Positions 9,408-21,700 of a DNA stretch of 64,000 nt are shown piece by piece. The stretch is from positions 186,001-250,000 of the forward strand of contig JALMLS010000213.1 in assembly GCA_038496445.1 (NCBI GenBank), read 5' to 3'. The notes under the pieces are model-generated. The model was not told where the DNA came from. It saw only the letters and a program-made list of their open reading frames with translations, and searched no databases. Within the stretch, counting starts at the first letter, position 1. Every line of letters starts with the position of its first letter. The DNA comes from Trichosphaerium sp. ATCC 40318 (taxonomy: Eukaryota > Discosea > Flabellinia > Trichosidae). The translations under genes were made by a program, and so were the position numbers.

Positions 9408-12400
9408 ATGAGGCTTATATTGTTCTTTCTACTCTTCGGATTGTGTAAAACCGCATGTTTGGTTACCATAGGCGATAGATCACTTGATTTGTCCTCTTTA
9501 AGGCAAGCACAATTAATTGCCGTTGATCATGTTTTTTTTATCTTCGTTAACTCAACCTGGTTTAATTATTATTTAGAGACGTTTCTAGCACGCGCGAAGA
9601 GCATACCTATACGTTAAATTTATGTAATGATCTACAAATAAGTTCTGAAAATCATAAACAATCACTTGCTGTAGAACACAGCATTTCGGTGCGTCTAGTC
9701 AATAAATAACGCCTTCGTTTACATGTAATTTTTTTAAGGGAGAGACGACCAGACTTGGTTATTACCATAATTCTTCATGGGAGGGAACTGACGATGGCAG
9801 TATGATTAAACAATATTAATGAGTTACTATATAGTACTCCAATTTATTTTTTATTGTTAGGTGACTTACTTCATTTCACTTTTACAAATGGCGACTTGTG
9901 TGAAAAAGAAGGTCGGAAACGTGCTGACCTTTTCTTGATATGTGGTCAAGCACATGTATTCGAAGTTCTGTGGGAGGATAAACCAACAGAATGCCACCAT
10001 CAAATAACTGTACCTCTTTTTTTTATTTCTTTTTTTTTTGCCATGTTTAACCAGTTTTATTAAGGCTGTGTCATATGTAGCTTGTCGTGAACGCATTCAC
10101 AAGCCTCTAGATAAAAAACAAATAGTAAATATATTGGCGAATGTGTACATTGTACCACATAGTCATGATGATGTCGGTTGGATAAAGACCGTTGACGTAC
10201 AATTGATTGTTTTTTTTTCATAGAAACAGAAAATAGAACTGCATTTGTTTTTCTCTTACACCTTTGATAGGGATACTATGAAGATTCAGTTCGGCACATA
10301 CTCAATTCAGTAGTATCAGCTCTAGAAAATAAACCAAATAGAAAATTCATCTACGTTGAACAGTAAGTCCGCTTCTAGCGTAGTTTTGTTAAACAGTTTG
10401 GTTAATGCTGTTATTTTCAGAGCCTATTTTCACAAGTGGTGGACAGATTCTCGTACCACCAATGCTCAAAGAGCCCTTTGGAAACAATACTTGGCTAATG
10501 GGCAAGTTGAATTTGCGATTGGAGGGTGGAGTATGGAGGATGAAGCTTGTACAACATATTCTGCTGATATCATAAATGTGCGTGCGAAAGAAAAAGAAAT
10601 AGTCGTTTACTTATACTTGATAGATGGCTGTTGGACACCGCTTTATTGTTGACACGTTTGGGGCTCAATACGCACCGAAACATGGATGGCAAATAGATCC
10701 TTTTGGTGCATCAACACCTCAAGCAGGACTTGAGAAACTAATGGGATTTAAAGCTCACGTGATTCAACGTATTCCATACCAGGAAAAAGTACTCGTTTTT
10801 AGTTGTTTACTGGCTCATTGTATTCTTTAAGGACGATATGAAAGCTTCAAAAACACTTGAGTTTTTTTGGGATAATAACCCTGATCAACCTATTCAGGAG
10901 ATATTCACTCACACTCTTGCTTTCAACTATTGTCATTTATACAAGAATTTACAGCTTATAACAAACGTTACAGCCAGTAATGTACAGTCTGTAGCGGATA
11001 CATTAATGGGTTTGATACTACAACTCAAGCCTTGGTATAAGTAAGAAGCAATAGAATTCGCTAACCACGCTAAAGTTAATTATAGGACACTCAATATTCT
11101 GATGCCTTGGGGATGCGATTTTTCCTATAGCTCTCTTGTTTATCGAAATGCAGTACAGCAATTTGAGCAAATGGACAAGGTTTTAGCTTATATGAATCTG
11201 TTACCACAGAGATACCCAATGTACACGATTTGAACTGGTTATAATGAACTTTACGTGACAATAATGTATTATTAGAATAATACAATACAGCACTTTGAAG
11301 AACTACTTTACAGCCCCTGGGATGTTAAATCCAGCCACGTTTCCTACAAGAAACGACACAGACTTCTTTCCGTACATTGATAGAGCAGACTCATACTGGA
11401 CGGTAATATTATTGTTTTTGGATTATTATGAAATATTGTACGAAAAAACTAAGAATTGTCCTAGGGTTTCTACACGTCAAAACCATTCATCAAAACAATG
11501 GTTCGGCGAAGTGAATATATTAACAGAGCTGCTGAAATAGCGTAAGCTGTCTTTATTAATTGTTTTTATGTTTGACAGTCACTTCTAGAGTGTCGACACA
11601 AAATGGACAAGCTGATGTATCTTTGGGCAAAACACATTACACAAACAATCTCAAGACACTTAACATATCTCGAGCAGTACATTTCTATCACCATAATACA
11701 TGCGATAGTAACTTACTAGTACTACTCAGGGTATTGGTGTTGTTGAACATCATGATGCTGTTACTGGAACCGAGAGATGGGATGTTGCTGTCAACTACTC
11801 CAGAATGTAAGATTATCAAGCATAGTTTGACAGTATTTTTTAACCTCATTTAAGCCTGTTTGCTGCGAATGAGGGATGTCACAATACTACTGCGGAATCC
11901 CTGGCGTATTTGTTAGGAAATACTGGGGGTGCATTCCCACCGCCTTTATTAACAAACTACACAACAGACTTACTAAACATTCAGCCAGGACAAGTAAGTG
12001 AAAGCTGTTCCTAGAAATGTCTAAGTCAAAGATCTATTAACGATTTGTTTAGACAATACCTGTGATTATCCACAATAGTCTTGGATGGACAAGAGATGAC
12101 ATGGCTGTACTGCCTGTCAATGTTCCAGTGTTGGAAGTTCAAAACTGGGCAGGAACGATCATACCATCTCAGGTACAAAAACTATTTTATTCTTTAGTTT
12201 CGTGACTTTCGTTAGATAAACCCATCCCGACTGTCTAATGAAGAAGGCGATTATAATCTATTCTTTGAAGTGAAAGTATATGGCATGGGATTCGAAACGT
12301 ATTTTGTCACAAGGCCAACAACAAGTTCATCATCTCCAACAGTGCCAATTGTTCCAACTGTTCCATTCAACATGGAAAATGACTACATGTCCATTAAAAT

Positions 12401-13921
12401 ATCAACAACTAAAATAATAGAAGGAATAACAATAAAACCATCATTTACTATCTCTGCTTTTCAACTGGTACGTCAAGTATAGTTTGGCCATATCTGCTTC
12501 TAACACTTTATTTACATAGCCTTGGCTATATAATTCAACTACAACTGGTCCTCAAAAGGGAGGTGCTTATATATTCATACCCACGGGCGAGGCTACCCAC
12601 ACTTTTATCAAGTCTATAAATCTTGAACTAGTAAAAGGTCCACTAGTCACAGAATTATATCAAGTGCGTCATACCAATCTCAACATTTTTCATTTGAAAG
12701 TAGCTTTTTTTTCTTTGGTACTTGCATTTAACTTCGTTTATTTACCTTCATCTAGGAATTTACGAGTATTGGAGGCTCAACTTTTTACTATCAAGTTATA
12801 AGACTGTATTCAGGGAACTCCAACATTGAAAAGTATTTTGATATCCTTCATCAGGTTGGTGTTATCCCCATAAACACAGACGTCATCACAAGATGGCAAA
12901 CAAATATTGGTTCCAAGAATTTCTTGTACACAGATGATAATGCTTATGCCAAACAGAAAAGAGTTCGTGTTGATAGTACATCTCCTTATTATCCAGGAAA
13001 CTATTGGCCTTCAGTTTATTATTCTTATATTGAAACTTATTTCCCCACAACGCCACAAGCTAGACTTACGGTACAATTTAAATAGGTTGAAGCTATTTTG
13101 CTCATCAATAATGTTTCTTGTCAGGTTGTTCATGACTACACTCATGGAGCTGGGACATTTTCATCAGGAGCAATGGAACTCATGATGCATAGACGAACAA
13201 GTACAGATGATGGTAGGGGACTTAATCAAGCTTTGGATGATACTCATGTGGTCCACCCTAAACATCGTGTCATGTTGAATGAGATTGGTGATACAAGTAC
13301 GTACTATCACGTGTTTTTACGTGTACTTTGAAACTTGACTATATCGTGTGTAATTGTGAATAGGTAGCTCTGATCAAGATGAAGAACGAATAAAGCAAAT
13401 GTACAGACTTAACTTTCCTCTTTCCTATTATTACGGTAAACCAACTAGTCCAATCTTTCTTTGGAAATCAAAATATAGAGGTTCTTTCCAACCAATAGGA
13501 GGTACAGACATCTCTTTTACATAAACTCATGCTTATCTATACACCTAGTCATTCCTAGAAACGTTCATGTCCTTTCGTTATCACTTATCACTGTGACTAC
13601 AACTAACTTACGGTTCATTGTCAGGCATGTTCACATTACTTGGTTGTGTTTTTAGTAGTTCACATTATTCAAACAGCTGGACCTTACTTTCATTGTAGAT
13701 TACAACATTTATACGGTGCAAATGAATTTCCAATTCACTATGCACAGCCTGTAACTATCGATATAAGGAGCGTGTTACCATTTACGGTGTTGCCTTCAGA
13801 CATTGTTGAAATGACATTGACAGGAAATGAAGTTGTAAATCCTAGTCCAGGATTCATGATAACCTTGACACCCAAGCAAATTCGTACATTCTATGTAACT
13901 ACCACTTATCAAACAGGATAG
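9408..13921 (+). CDS. MRH-domain alpha-mannosidase (GH38), copy A
   Basis: Secreted or lysosomal-type alpha-mannosidase built from about 16 exons. Exon 1 (ATG 9408) encodes signal peptide MRLILFFLLFGLCKTA. The next ~130 residues form an MRH/CIMR domain: C-L-V-T-I-G-D-R-S-L-D-L-S-S-L, then Y-T-L-N-L-C-N-D-L, L-G-Y-Y, F-T-N-G-D-L-C, an R-containing strand before L-I-C-G-Q, and E-C-H-H-Q-I with a closing A-C. GH38 follows: zinc/active-site P-H-S-H-D-D-V-G-W, nucleophile motif W-Q-I-D-P-F-G, and V-E-H-H-D-A-V-T-G-T. The usual His after FG is Ala (F-G-A-S). The beta-sandwich C-terminal regions follow to TAG 13919-13921. Intron 1 has a GC donor at 9503-9504, where copy B has GT. Splice sites of the last two introns (13500-13690) are unsure. 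Fusion of an MRH lectin domain to GH38 is unusual to my knowledge. Confidence 0.85.
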
Positions 13922-13927
13922 AATAAA
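13922..13927 (+). terminator. AATAAA directly after mannosidase A stop
   Basis: Canonical poly(A) signal immediately after the TAG stop. The same arrangement occurs at 23217-23222 in copy B. Confidence 0.6.
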
Positions 13928-14829
13928 CACAATGTTTCCCTTTATCTATTTATTATTTAAGAACAAAGGCCATGTCTAAAGAGCCTGTGCCGAAGGGAGC
14001 TTGTCGGTAGATATTGATTGTGTTTCGGCTTAAAAACGGATGTACACATTAACAGTTATGAAGTACTCATCTACATTCCCTAAATACGTCTTCTATACTA
14101 TCCTGCATTGATTACAATAGACACGGCTTGAAAGCCATACGTGTTAACATAGCTCCAAGCAAAAATCGTAACATTAAATTTTTGTGTACTTTCTGTTTTT
14201 GTTCAGGTTGCTTCGAAAGGTGCTAATGGAACGGCTTTGTAAAAACGTTCCCCGACAATACAATTTTCAGTAAGTCACAAATGATTACAAAATGCCATAT
14301 TGTATTGAAACAGTTGAGAGACATACACACCAATGGCTTTGTTTCCCAGCGAGTAAAAACGTGTTTATGTTCATGAATTCGTTGAATTACCGCATTTAAG
14401 GTGTACTTTGATATTCTGCTTATGATTAGACATTGGCGACTGCTCAAAGTACAGGAAAGAGGAGCTAATTAAATATTTTGAGAATATGAGTGATTCATGC
14501 GTGACTCCTTATGGCGCCATAGCCACGTTTTTATAATACCAGTGGTCCCAGAACTATCCTTGAAGCAATATGGAAGGTTTTGTAACTATTGTAGTTTTTG
14601 ATTGGTTATTGGAGGTTCAGGAAATCTTCGGAGACTTTCGGTCACACCACACGCTGTAGCTATAACTCTTTGATCGATTTATTGGCAATAGGCGTCGTGA
14701 ACTTTTCGTGTATGACGCAATAAGTGTCTCAAGAAAATCACGTGAAAAGGCAAGGTGATCCTTACAGTCATAAACATTAACAACCTACACAATCAACAAC
14801 AACTCCACTAGAACAAACAAACCAACAAC
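13928..14829. other. Intergenic, no gene seen
   Basis: AT-rich spacer after mannosidase A. Short frames exist on both strands but none with splice signals or recognisable protein. Contains TCACGTGA at 14738-14745. A CA-rich leader (ACAACAACTCC, AACCAACAAC) precedes the ATG at 14830. Confidence 0.45.
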
Positions 14830-15363
14830 ATGGGTAAATCTAAACTTGCAATCGAAACTCAACTTCTTGAACTTGCCAAAGCCGAATACAAAAAGATGAG
14901 CGATAAACAAAAGGAAAAGCACTCTAAACCTAAAAAATGCAGTGTTTCAAAGAACTTTGTTATAAAGATAAATAGAAAAAGACGAGCAGAGGAGGACAAT
15001 AAGCATCAGGATACATATACTGCTTGTACTTGTTTGGCTGTATACGCAACAAAGACAACAACATATGTTATTGTTACGAATGATTTCTTCAAGAGTGGCG
15101 ATGGGAACAAGCATGAAAGGCTGTTTGCTTATGCCAAGCAACAATCTTGGATCAAGAAGAACACTGAGGAATGGCAAGTCAGCGGATGGACAATCAGCAC
15201 CAGCAATAGAAAGGCGTTCAAGTCTGTTTTTAACAATGCTATAAATGCACGTCGTAGAAGCCCAAGAGCATATATGAGCGTTTTTGAGCAAGAGTTGCTC
15301 GGTAATTGCTTTGGTAAAAACAGGACCGCAGAGGTACTGACGGATAAAAAGAAAATTCCTTAG
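14830..15363 (+). CDS. Unknown basic intronless protein, 177 aa
   Basis: Single open frame with a clean CA-rich leader before its ATG, in a window where most genes are split by introns. The first ~60 residues are lysine-rich (K-M-S-D-K-Q-K-E-K-H-S-K-P-K-K) with a possible nuclear signal (N-R-K-R-R-A). A mixed domain follows with C-T-C-L-A-V-Y, T-T-T-Y-V-I-V-T-N, W-I-K-K-N-T-E-E-W-Q-V-S-G-W and a basic helix R-R-R-S-P-R-A-Y-M-S-V-F-E-Q-E. I do not recognise the family. It lies between the mannosidase copies next to another intronless gene (16304-17773), so acquisition from a virus or by retroposition is possible but unproven. Confidence 0.6.
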   Translation: MGKSKLAIETQLLELAKAEYKKMSDKQKEKHSKPKKCSVSKNFVIKINRKRRAEEDNKHQDTYTACTCLAVYATKTTTYVIVTNDFFKSGDGNKHERLFAYAKQQSWIKKNTEEWQVSGWTISTSNRKAFKSVFNNAINARRRSPRAYMSVFEQELLGNCFGKNRTAEVLTDKKKIP

Positions 15364-16303
15364 AACCAACAACGAAGACCACGCAATTTGTAGAAATAAA
15401 ATAGTTTGAAATGACAAAGCAACTTGATCTATGATTTAGTGGTTCCTAATGCTGGTTTGTGTTGCGGTGTACATCGTATGTATTTACTTCCTAGGGACAC
15501 TCATTGCTTTGTAGATGAACAAGCTACAAATTTACGTTAACCATGTAGAGTGAGTTTGTCCTGCGTGTACCCGACCATTCCGGTGTTAACTACTTGATCA
15601 AGAAACAAGTAGATTTATCAAACCATTGTGAACGCTTTCAAGATGTTGTTTATTGTGTAGATGTTTTTTTTTTAGCCGAAAGGCGAATATTGTAAATGTG
15701 TTTTCTGAACCAAATACACGGATATCCTGGCATCAAATTAACAGGTAAGAAAACGTACGACTTGTAATACTAGCGTAAAATACGTAACTAACGTTGCTAT
15801 TGCAAACTAGTACTCACAGGTGTAATTGAACGCGTATCAGACGGATAGTCTAATTATATCTTTATAATCTAAGGTATGCAGCATTAGAAACCTTTTCACG
15901 CCTATTTTCGCCGTAATTAGCTTGTTGGTTGTGCAAAAAACCCAATTTGTAGTAATATTATTGAATGTTCTCGTTTTGAGCTATATCAGTTGCCTTGGGC
16001 GCTCTATTTTTGTCTACGTGAACAATATTATTTTTATACGTACTACGTGAGTAGTTCGAAGAAAATCGATGGTGTTGGATTGATGGTAGATTTTTACTTT
16101 TAGCTGGGAGCTCTTTCAATAGAAACTATTTCTCAGTTAGTCAACCCATGCTAGTACTATTACCGGGCAGCGTACCACAAAAATACAAAGTTATTTTTAC
16201 TCACGTATTTGTTTGTTAATTTCTGTAAAAGCCAGCTTGTTCTATCCTTTTTTCGTAGTTCTTAATTTATTCTTCTTTTAGACTTTGGCCAAAGAAGTAA
16301 AAA
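15364..16303. other. Intergenic, no gene seen
   Basis: AT-rich spacer between two intronless plus-strand genes. No open frame of note, RNA gene or clear repeat. The promoter of the F-box/MORN-like gene must lie at its right end. Confidence 0.4.
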
Positions 16304-17773
16304 ATGAGTTCTTTGAATATTCTGGACCTTCCCTGTGAAATACACGAGTATATTTGTACATTTGACAAAGAAATGTTTACAAAGTTCCATACTCTATCAA
16401 GAAAAGCAGCCACCAACACACATTTTGATGAATCACTTCAACGAGATGGAAGATGGATGCGATGGTATCAAAGTGGAATAATACAGGTCATTGAATGTGC
16501 GAAGGATGGTCCAGGTATAGCGTGGTATAAAACTGGACAGATAAAGGAACAATACATGATAGTTAATGGTAAACGAAACGGTGAATACAAAGAGTTTTAT
16601 CCAGGACAGCAACTGAAATCAAAATGCATGTTAGTCGATGGTAAAATGAATGGTGAACGAAGAGAGTTTCATGAAACTTACCACGGTGTTGAACCTTTAA
16701 GAATGGAGAAACAAAAAACTCACGACTTCCTTAATGAAATTGTATTTCATGAGAAGTTCCAACCTGATCCAATGCTAGAAAATTATCATAGTGGGCGCAC
16801 TCAGCGCTTATTTATGCTAGACATGTGGGTTGATGGTAAGCGACATGGTGAGGTCAAAGTGTGGCACAAAAGTGGAATGAAGGCGAAACTAACCAACTGG
16901 GTTGATGGTGTACAACATGGAGAAGCCAAATCATGGTATGGTTGGGAGCATGATGGACGTATACATACACAAGCTATGTTTGTTAATGGTAAAAAAACTG
17001 GTGAAGCCAATGAATGGTACACCAATGGACAACTAAAGGAACAAATCATTTGGGTTGACGGTGAACAAAAAGAAGGAAAAGTCTGGTATGAAAACGGTCA
17101 GCTTAAGGCACAGACAATGTGGGTTAATAGTAAACTAAGTGGTGAAGCCAAAGGGTGGTATGAAAATGGACAACTCAAGGAGCAAATAATGTGGGTTGAT
17201 GGTAAGCGAAATGGTGAGGCTAAAGAGTGGAGTGAAAATGGTGTACCTACAGTACAAACCACTTGGGTTGATGATAAAAAAAGTGGTGAAACGAAAGCGT
17301 GGTATTTAAATGGGCAGCTACAGCGGCAAAGTATGTGGGCTGATGGCGAACTAAGTGGTGATGACAAAGAGTGGTATGAAAACGGACAAATAAAAGAAGA
17401 AATCATGTGGGTTGATGGTAAACGAAATGGTGAAGCTAAAAAGTGGAGTGAAAATGGAATGCTACAGGAGCAGTCCATGTGGGTTAATGGCGATGTGAAA
17501 GAAGAAAAATACTGGTATGAAAACGGACAGCTTAAGGCAAAATATATATGGGATGATAAAAGACGTGTTGTATCCAAAACATGGAATGAAAATGGAGAAC
17601 TTGAAGTTCCAAAGATGACAGTAACAATCAATCAAAAAGCCTTGGATGCTTTAAAACCTAAGAGTATCATTTCGCTCAAATTGTTCCATGCCTTAAACAA
17701 CAATATATATTGTTGGTTCAGATACTTTGCAAGTAGGTTGTATAACTTATTCTTTTGGTCAAAGAAGAAATAA
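16304..17773 (+). CDS. F-box-like protein with MORN/YwqK-type repeats, copy 1
   Basis: Intronless frame of 489 residues. The N terminus (L-N-I-L-D-L-P-C-E-I-H-E-Y-I-C) fits a short F-box, which would link the protein to SCF ubiquitin ligases. From ~residue 45 to ~430 there are about 16 tandem repeats of ~22-23 residues with consensus W-Y-E-N-G-Q-L-K-x-Q-x-M-W-V-D-G-K-x-N-G-E. This is the MORN-variant/YwqK type that forms a long beta structure. The C-terminal ~50 residues include two hydrophobic stretches. A paralogue with the same F-box and repeats is at 47969-49057. Proteins with this F-box plus repeat layout are common in giant viruses such as Marseilleviridae, so viral ancestry is plausible. 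Stop overlaps AATAAA (17769-17774). Confidence 0.8.
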   Translation: MSSLNILDLPCEIHEYICTFDKEMFTKFHTLSRKAATNTHFDESLQRDGRWMRWYQSGIIQVIECAKDGPGIAWYKTGQIKEQYMIVNGKRNGEYKEFYPGQQLKSKCMLVDGKMNGERREFHETYHGVEPLRMEKQKTHDFLNEIVFHEKFQPDPMLENYHSGRTQRLFMLDMWVDGKRHGEVKVWHKSGMKAKLTNWVDGVQHGEAKSWYGWEHDGRIHTQAMFVNGKKTGEANEWYTNGQLKEQIIWVDGEQKEGKVWYENGQLKAQTMWVNSKLSGEAKGWYENGQLKEQIMWVDGKRNGEAKEWSENGVPTVQTTWVDDKKSGETKAWYLNGQLQRQSMWADGELSGDDKEWYENGQIKEEIMWVDGKRNGEAKKWSENGMLQEQSMWVNGDVKEEKYWYENGQLKAKYIWDDKRRVVSKTWNENGELEVPKMTVTINQKALDALKPKSIISLKLFHALNNNIYCWFRYFASRLYNLFFWSKKK

Positions 17774-18749
17774 AGTCGATGTATAAATAAAAAACTGTTT
17801 TTATTCATTCTGTGATTTTTAGCCTTGTTGTCCAACGTTATTACCTGATTGCCAAATACTTGCACTACTTGTAAACAAACCTTAGTATAGCAACATATCA
17901 CAAGGCGGTATGTCTAGAGACCTCAGTGCAACATACATTGATAGTAATTGTTTTTTCATTATATCTTTTCTTCATTAAAATCTATGTGATAATTAGTGTC
18001 ATTAGAAATGAGAAACAAACATACAGCTAGTTCTAAGAATGTACATAGTATACTAGCAAGCTTTCTTCGCATGTGAATATCAACAAGAGCTTTAACATTT
18101 GCTATGATGTCATACGTAGGTAGATCAAATGTAACAGTAACAAATTACAACATACCTATGTTCACCAACCGTCCCAAAAAATAAAGGCTAGCGATAATAC
18201 TTTCAGGTCAAATCCACAGCTCTATTCAATCTTCTAATGTTTTACCACGCCTTGAAAATACTGGCTTTAAAAGCGAAGTAAAACGTAAGGCCTGGTAAAT
18301 GTCTGCAAATGCTTTGGCTGTTTTTTAAGTAATTTACCTGAGTGATCTTGGTACAATTCAGATTCATTGAACTTCAAAATTCTATCTTACTAACAGTTAA
18401 AACTGGTGACTTAATGCGATTCAATATTGCGTCACGTGACACAAAACGTGAAGTGGCCAATTGTAATTTTTATCTACTTGCTCGTGTTTGTAAAAAAGAA
18501 GGTAGGGTAGCACAATTTAAACAAACTCGGACTAAATATCTTGTATTTGTCCGAGAAAAAAGTGAACTCACGCACAATACATGATTCGAGATGAGTTGTT
18601 AGCTCTCAGATTCGACCACATGCTGTATTGAAAAGTTTAAATTGTGATTAGGAAGCGGCTTTATTTATTCTCCTTATTGTGATTCTATATAAATGAAAAT
18701 TCCAAAAAAAATAGTTTCATCACCTAAAAGCAGCATCACGTGATATTTG
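17774..18749. other. Intergenic; right end is mannosidase B promoter
   Basis: No gene seen in the left two thirds. From about 18495 the sequence repeats the region upstream of mannosidase A. TCACGTGA occurs at 18432-18439 and 18736-18743. Confidence 0.45.
18736..18743 (+). promoter_or_regulatory. TCACGTGA upstream of mannosidase B ATG
   Basis: Same position relative to the ATG (18750) as in copy A, within a conserved block of about 60 bases. Confidence 0.5.
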
Positions 18750-21700
18750 ATGAGGCTTATATTGTTCTTTCTACTCTTCGGATTGTGTAAAACCGCATGT
18801 TTGGTTACCATAGGCGATAGATCACTTGATTTGTCTTCGCTAAGGTAAGAGTAATCATATTTGTGTTGATCATGTTTTTTTATCTAACTCAACCTGGTTT
18901 AATTATTTTTTAGAGACGTATCTAGCACGCATGAAGGGCATACCTATACTTTAAATCTCTGTAATGATCTACAAATAAGTTCTGAAAATCATAAACAATC
19001 ATTTTCTGTAGTACACAACAACTCGGTATGTCACTCAAACGTAGCAGGTTCTTACGTATTCTTAAAAGGGAAAAACTGATGTACTTGGGAACTATTATGA
19101 AACTTCACAGGAACTTCTTGATGACGGCAGTACTATTAAAACAAAAATGAATCCACATCAAATTTATTGTTAGGTGACTTACTTCATTTCACTTTTACAA
19201 ACGGCGACTTGTGTGTCAAAGGAGGTCGTAGACATGCTGAGCTTTTCTTGATATGTGGTCAATCGCATGTATTCGAAGTTCTGTGGGAGGATAAACCAAC
19301 AGAATGCCACCATCAAATAACTGTACCTCTTTTTTTTATTTCTTTTTTTTTGAGATGTTTAACCAGTTTTATTAAGGCTGTGTCGTATGAAGCTTGTCCT
19401 GAACGCATTCACAGCCCCCTAGATAAAAAACAAATAATATATATTAATACTTTTGTGCACATTGTACCACATACTCACAATGATGTTGGTTGGATTAATA
19501 CTTTTGACGTACAATTAATCTTTTTTTTCTTCCTAATCAGAAAATGAAACTCATACCTCGTCGGTTTTTTCTAACACGTTGATTGTAGGGATACTATGAA
19601 GATTCAGTTCGCCACATACTCAATTCAGTAGTATCAGCCCTAGAAAATAAACCAAATAGAAAATTCATCTACGTTGAACAGTAAGTCCGCCTCTAGCGTA
19701 GTTTGTTTAACAGTTTGGGGTAATGCTGTTATTTTCAGAGCCTATTTTCACAAGTGGTGGACAGATTCTCGCACCAAGAATGCTCAAAGAGCCCTTTGGA
19801 AACAATACTTGGCTAATGGGCAAGTTGAGTTTGCGGTGGGAGGATGGAGTATGGAGGATGAAGCTTGTACAACGTATTCTGCTGATATTATAAATGTGCG
19901 TTCGAACACAAAGAAATAGTCGTTTACTTATGCTTGATAGATGGCTGTTGGACACCGCTTTATTGTTGACACGTTTGGAGCTCAATACGCACCGAAACAT
20001 GGATGGCAAATAGATCCTTTTGGTGCATCAACACCTCAAGCAGGACTCGAGAAACTAATGGGATTTAAAGCTCACGTGATTCAACGTATTCCATACTTGG
20101 AAAAAGTACTCGTTTTTTGTTGTATCGCTTACTTTTTCCTAACACTTATTGTTTTAAGGACGATATGAAAAATTCAAAAACACTTGAGTTTTTTTGGGAT
20201 AATAACCCTGATCAACCTATTCAGGAGATATTCACTCACACTCTTGCTTTCAACTATTGTCATTTATACGATAATCTAAAACTTATAACAAACGTTACAG
20301 CCAGTAATGTTAAGTCTGTATCAGATAACCTATATGGCTTGATTACAACCCTCGCATCCTATTATGCGTAAGATGTATTACTACAGTATTAGTTTTAACC
20401 TAAGTCTGTAGTACAAAGAATGTTCTCATGCCTTGGGGATGTGATTTTTCTTTCAGCTCGCTTGCTAATCGAAGTGCAATACAGCAGTTTGATCAAATGG
20501 ATAAGGTTTTAGCTTATATGAACCAATACCCAGAAACTTATCCAGTGTACATAACGTATAACATATTTGATACCATTGCTTACTTGTATTTATAGATCAA
20601 TACAATACAGCACTTTGAAGGACTATTTTACAGCCCCAAGTATCGCAAACTCATCCACATTTGCGACAAGAAACGACACAGACTTCTTTCCGTACATTGA
20701 TAGAGCAGACTCATACTGGACGGTAATATTATTGTTTTTGGATTATTCAATACTATTGTGTACAAAAAAACTAAGAATTGTTCTAGGGTTTCTACACATC
20801 AAAGCCATTCATCAAAACAATGGTTCGACGAAGTGAATATATTAACAGAGCTTCTGAAATAGCGTAAGCTGTATTTATTACTTGTTTTTATGTTTGACAC
20901 TCACTTCTAGAGTGTCGACACAAAATGGACAAGCTGATGTATCTTTGGGCAGAACACATTACACAAACAATCTCAAGACACTTAACATATCTCGAGCAGT
21001 ACGTTTTCTATCATCATAATACATGCGATACAATAGTACCTAACTGATAGCACTCAGGGTATTGGTGTTGTTGAACATCATGATGCTGTTACTGGAACCG
21101 AGAGATGGGATGTTGCTGTCAACTACTCCAGAATGTAAGATTATCAGCGCATAGTTTTTCTAACTTTATTTAAGCCTGTTTGCTGCGAATGAAGGATGTC
21201 ACAATACTACTGCGGAATCCCTGGCGTATTTGTTAGGGAATACTGGGGGTGCATTCCCACCGCCTGTATTAACAAACTACACAACAGACTTACTAAACAT
21301 TCAGCCAGGACAAGTAAGTGAAAGCTGTTCCTAGAATTGTTTTATGTCAAAGATCTATTAACGATTTGTTTAGACAATACCTGTGATTATTCACAATAGT
21401 CTTGGTTGGACAAGAGATGACATGGCTGTACTGCCTGTCAATGTTCCAGTGTTGGAAGTTCAAAACTGGGCAGGAACGATCATACCATCTCAGGTACAAA
21501 AACTATTTTATTCTTTAGTTTCGAAATCACGTGACTTTCGTTAGATAAACCCATCCCGACTGTCTAATGAAGAAGGCGATTATAATCTATTCTTTGAAGT
21601 GAAAGTATATGGCATGGGATTCGAAACATATTTCGTCACAAGGCCAACAACAAGTTCATCATCTCCAACAGTGCCAATTGTTCCAACTGTTCCATTCAAC

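Larger units (their letters stand above)
9190..13927 (+). repeat. Direct duplication unit, copy A (mannosidase plus promoter)
   Basis: Nearly all exons and several introns of the alpha-mannosidase gene, plus about 200 bases of upstream DNA, recur at about 18495-23222 in the same orientation. Similarity starts near AAACAAACTCGGACTAAATA (9216 and 18520) and ends just after the shared TAGAATAAACA. Introns have drifted by small indels while exons are close to identical, so the duplication is not brand new and coding sequence is under constraint. Confidence 0.9.

Noticed and set aside
17098-17631. Minus-strand open frame of 177 codons inside the MORN-like gene
   Set aside because: Regular repeats in the plus-strand gene exclude stops on the other strand; the plus-strand frame has repeat consensus and a paralogue.
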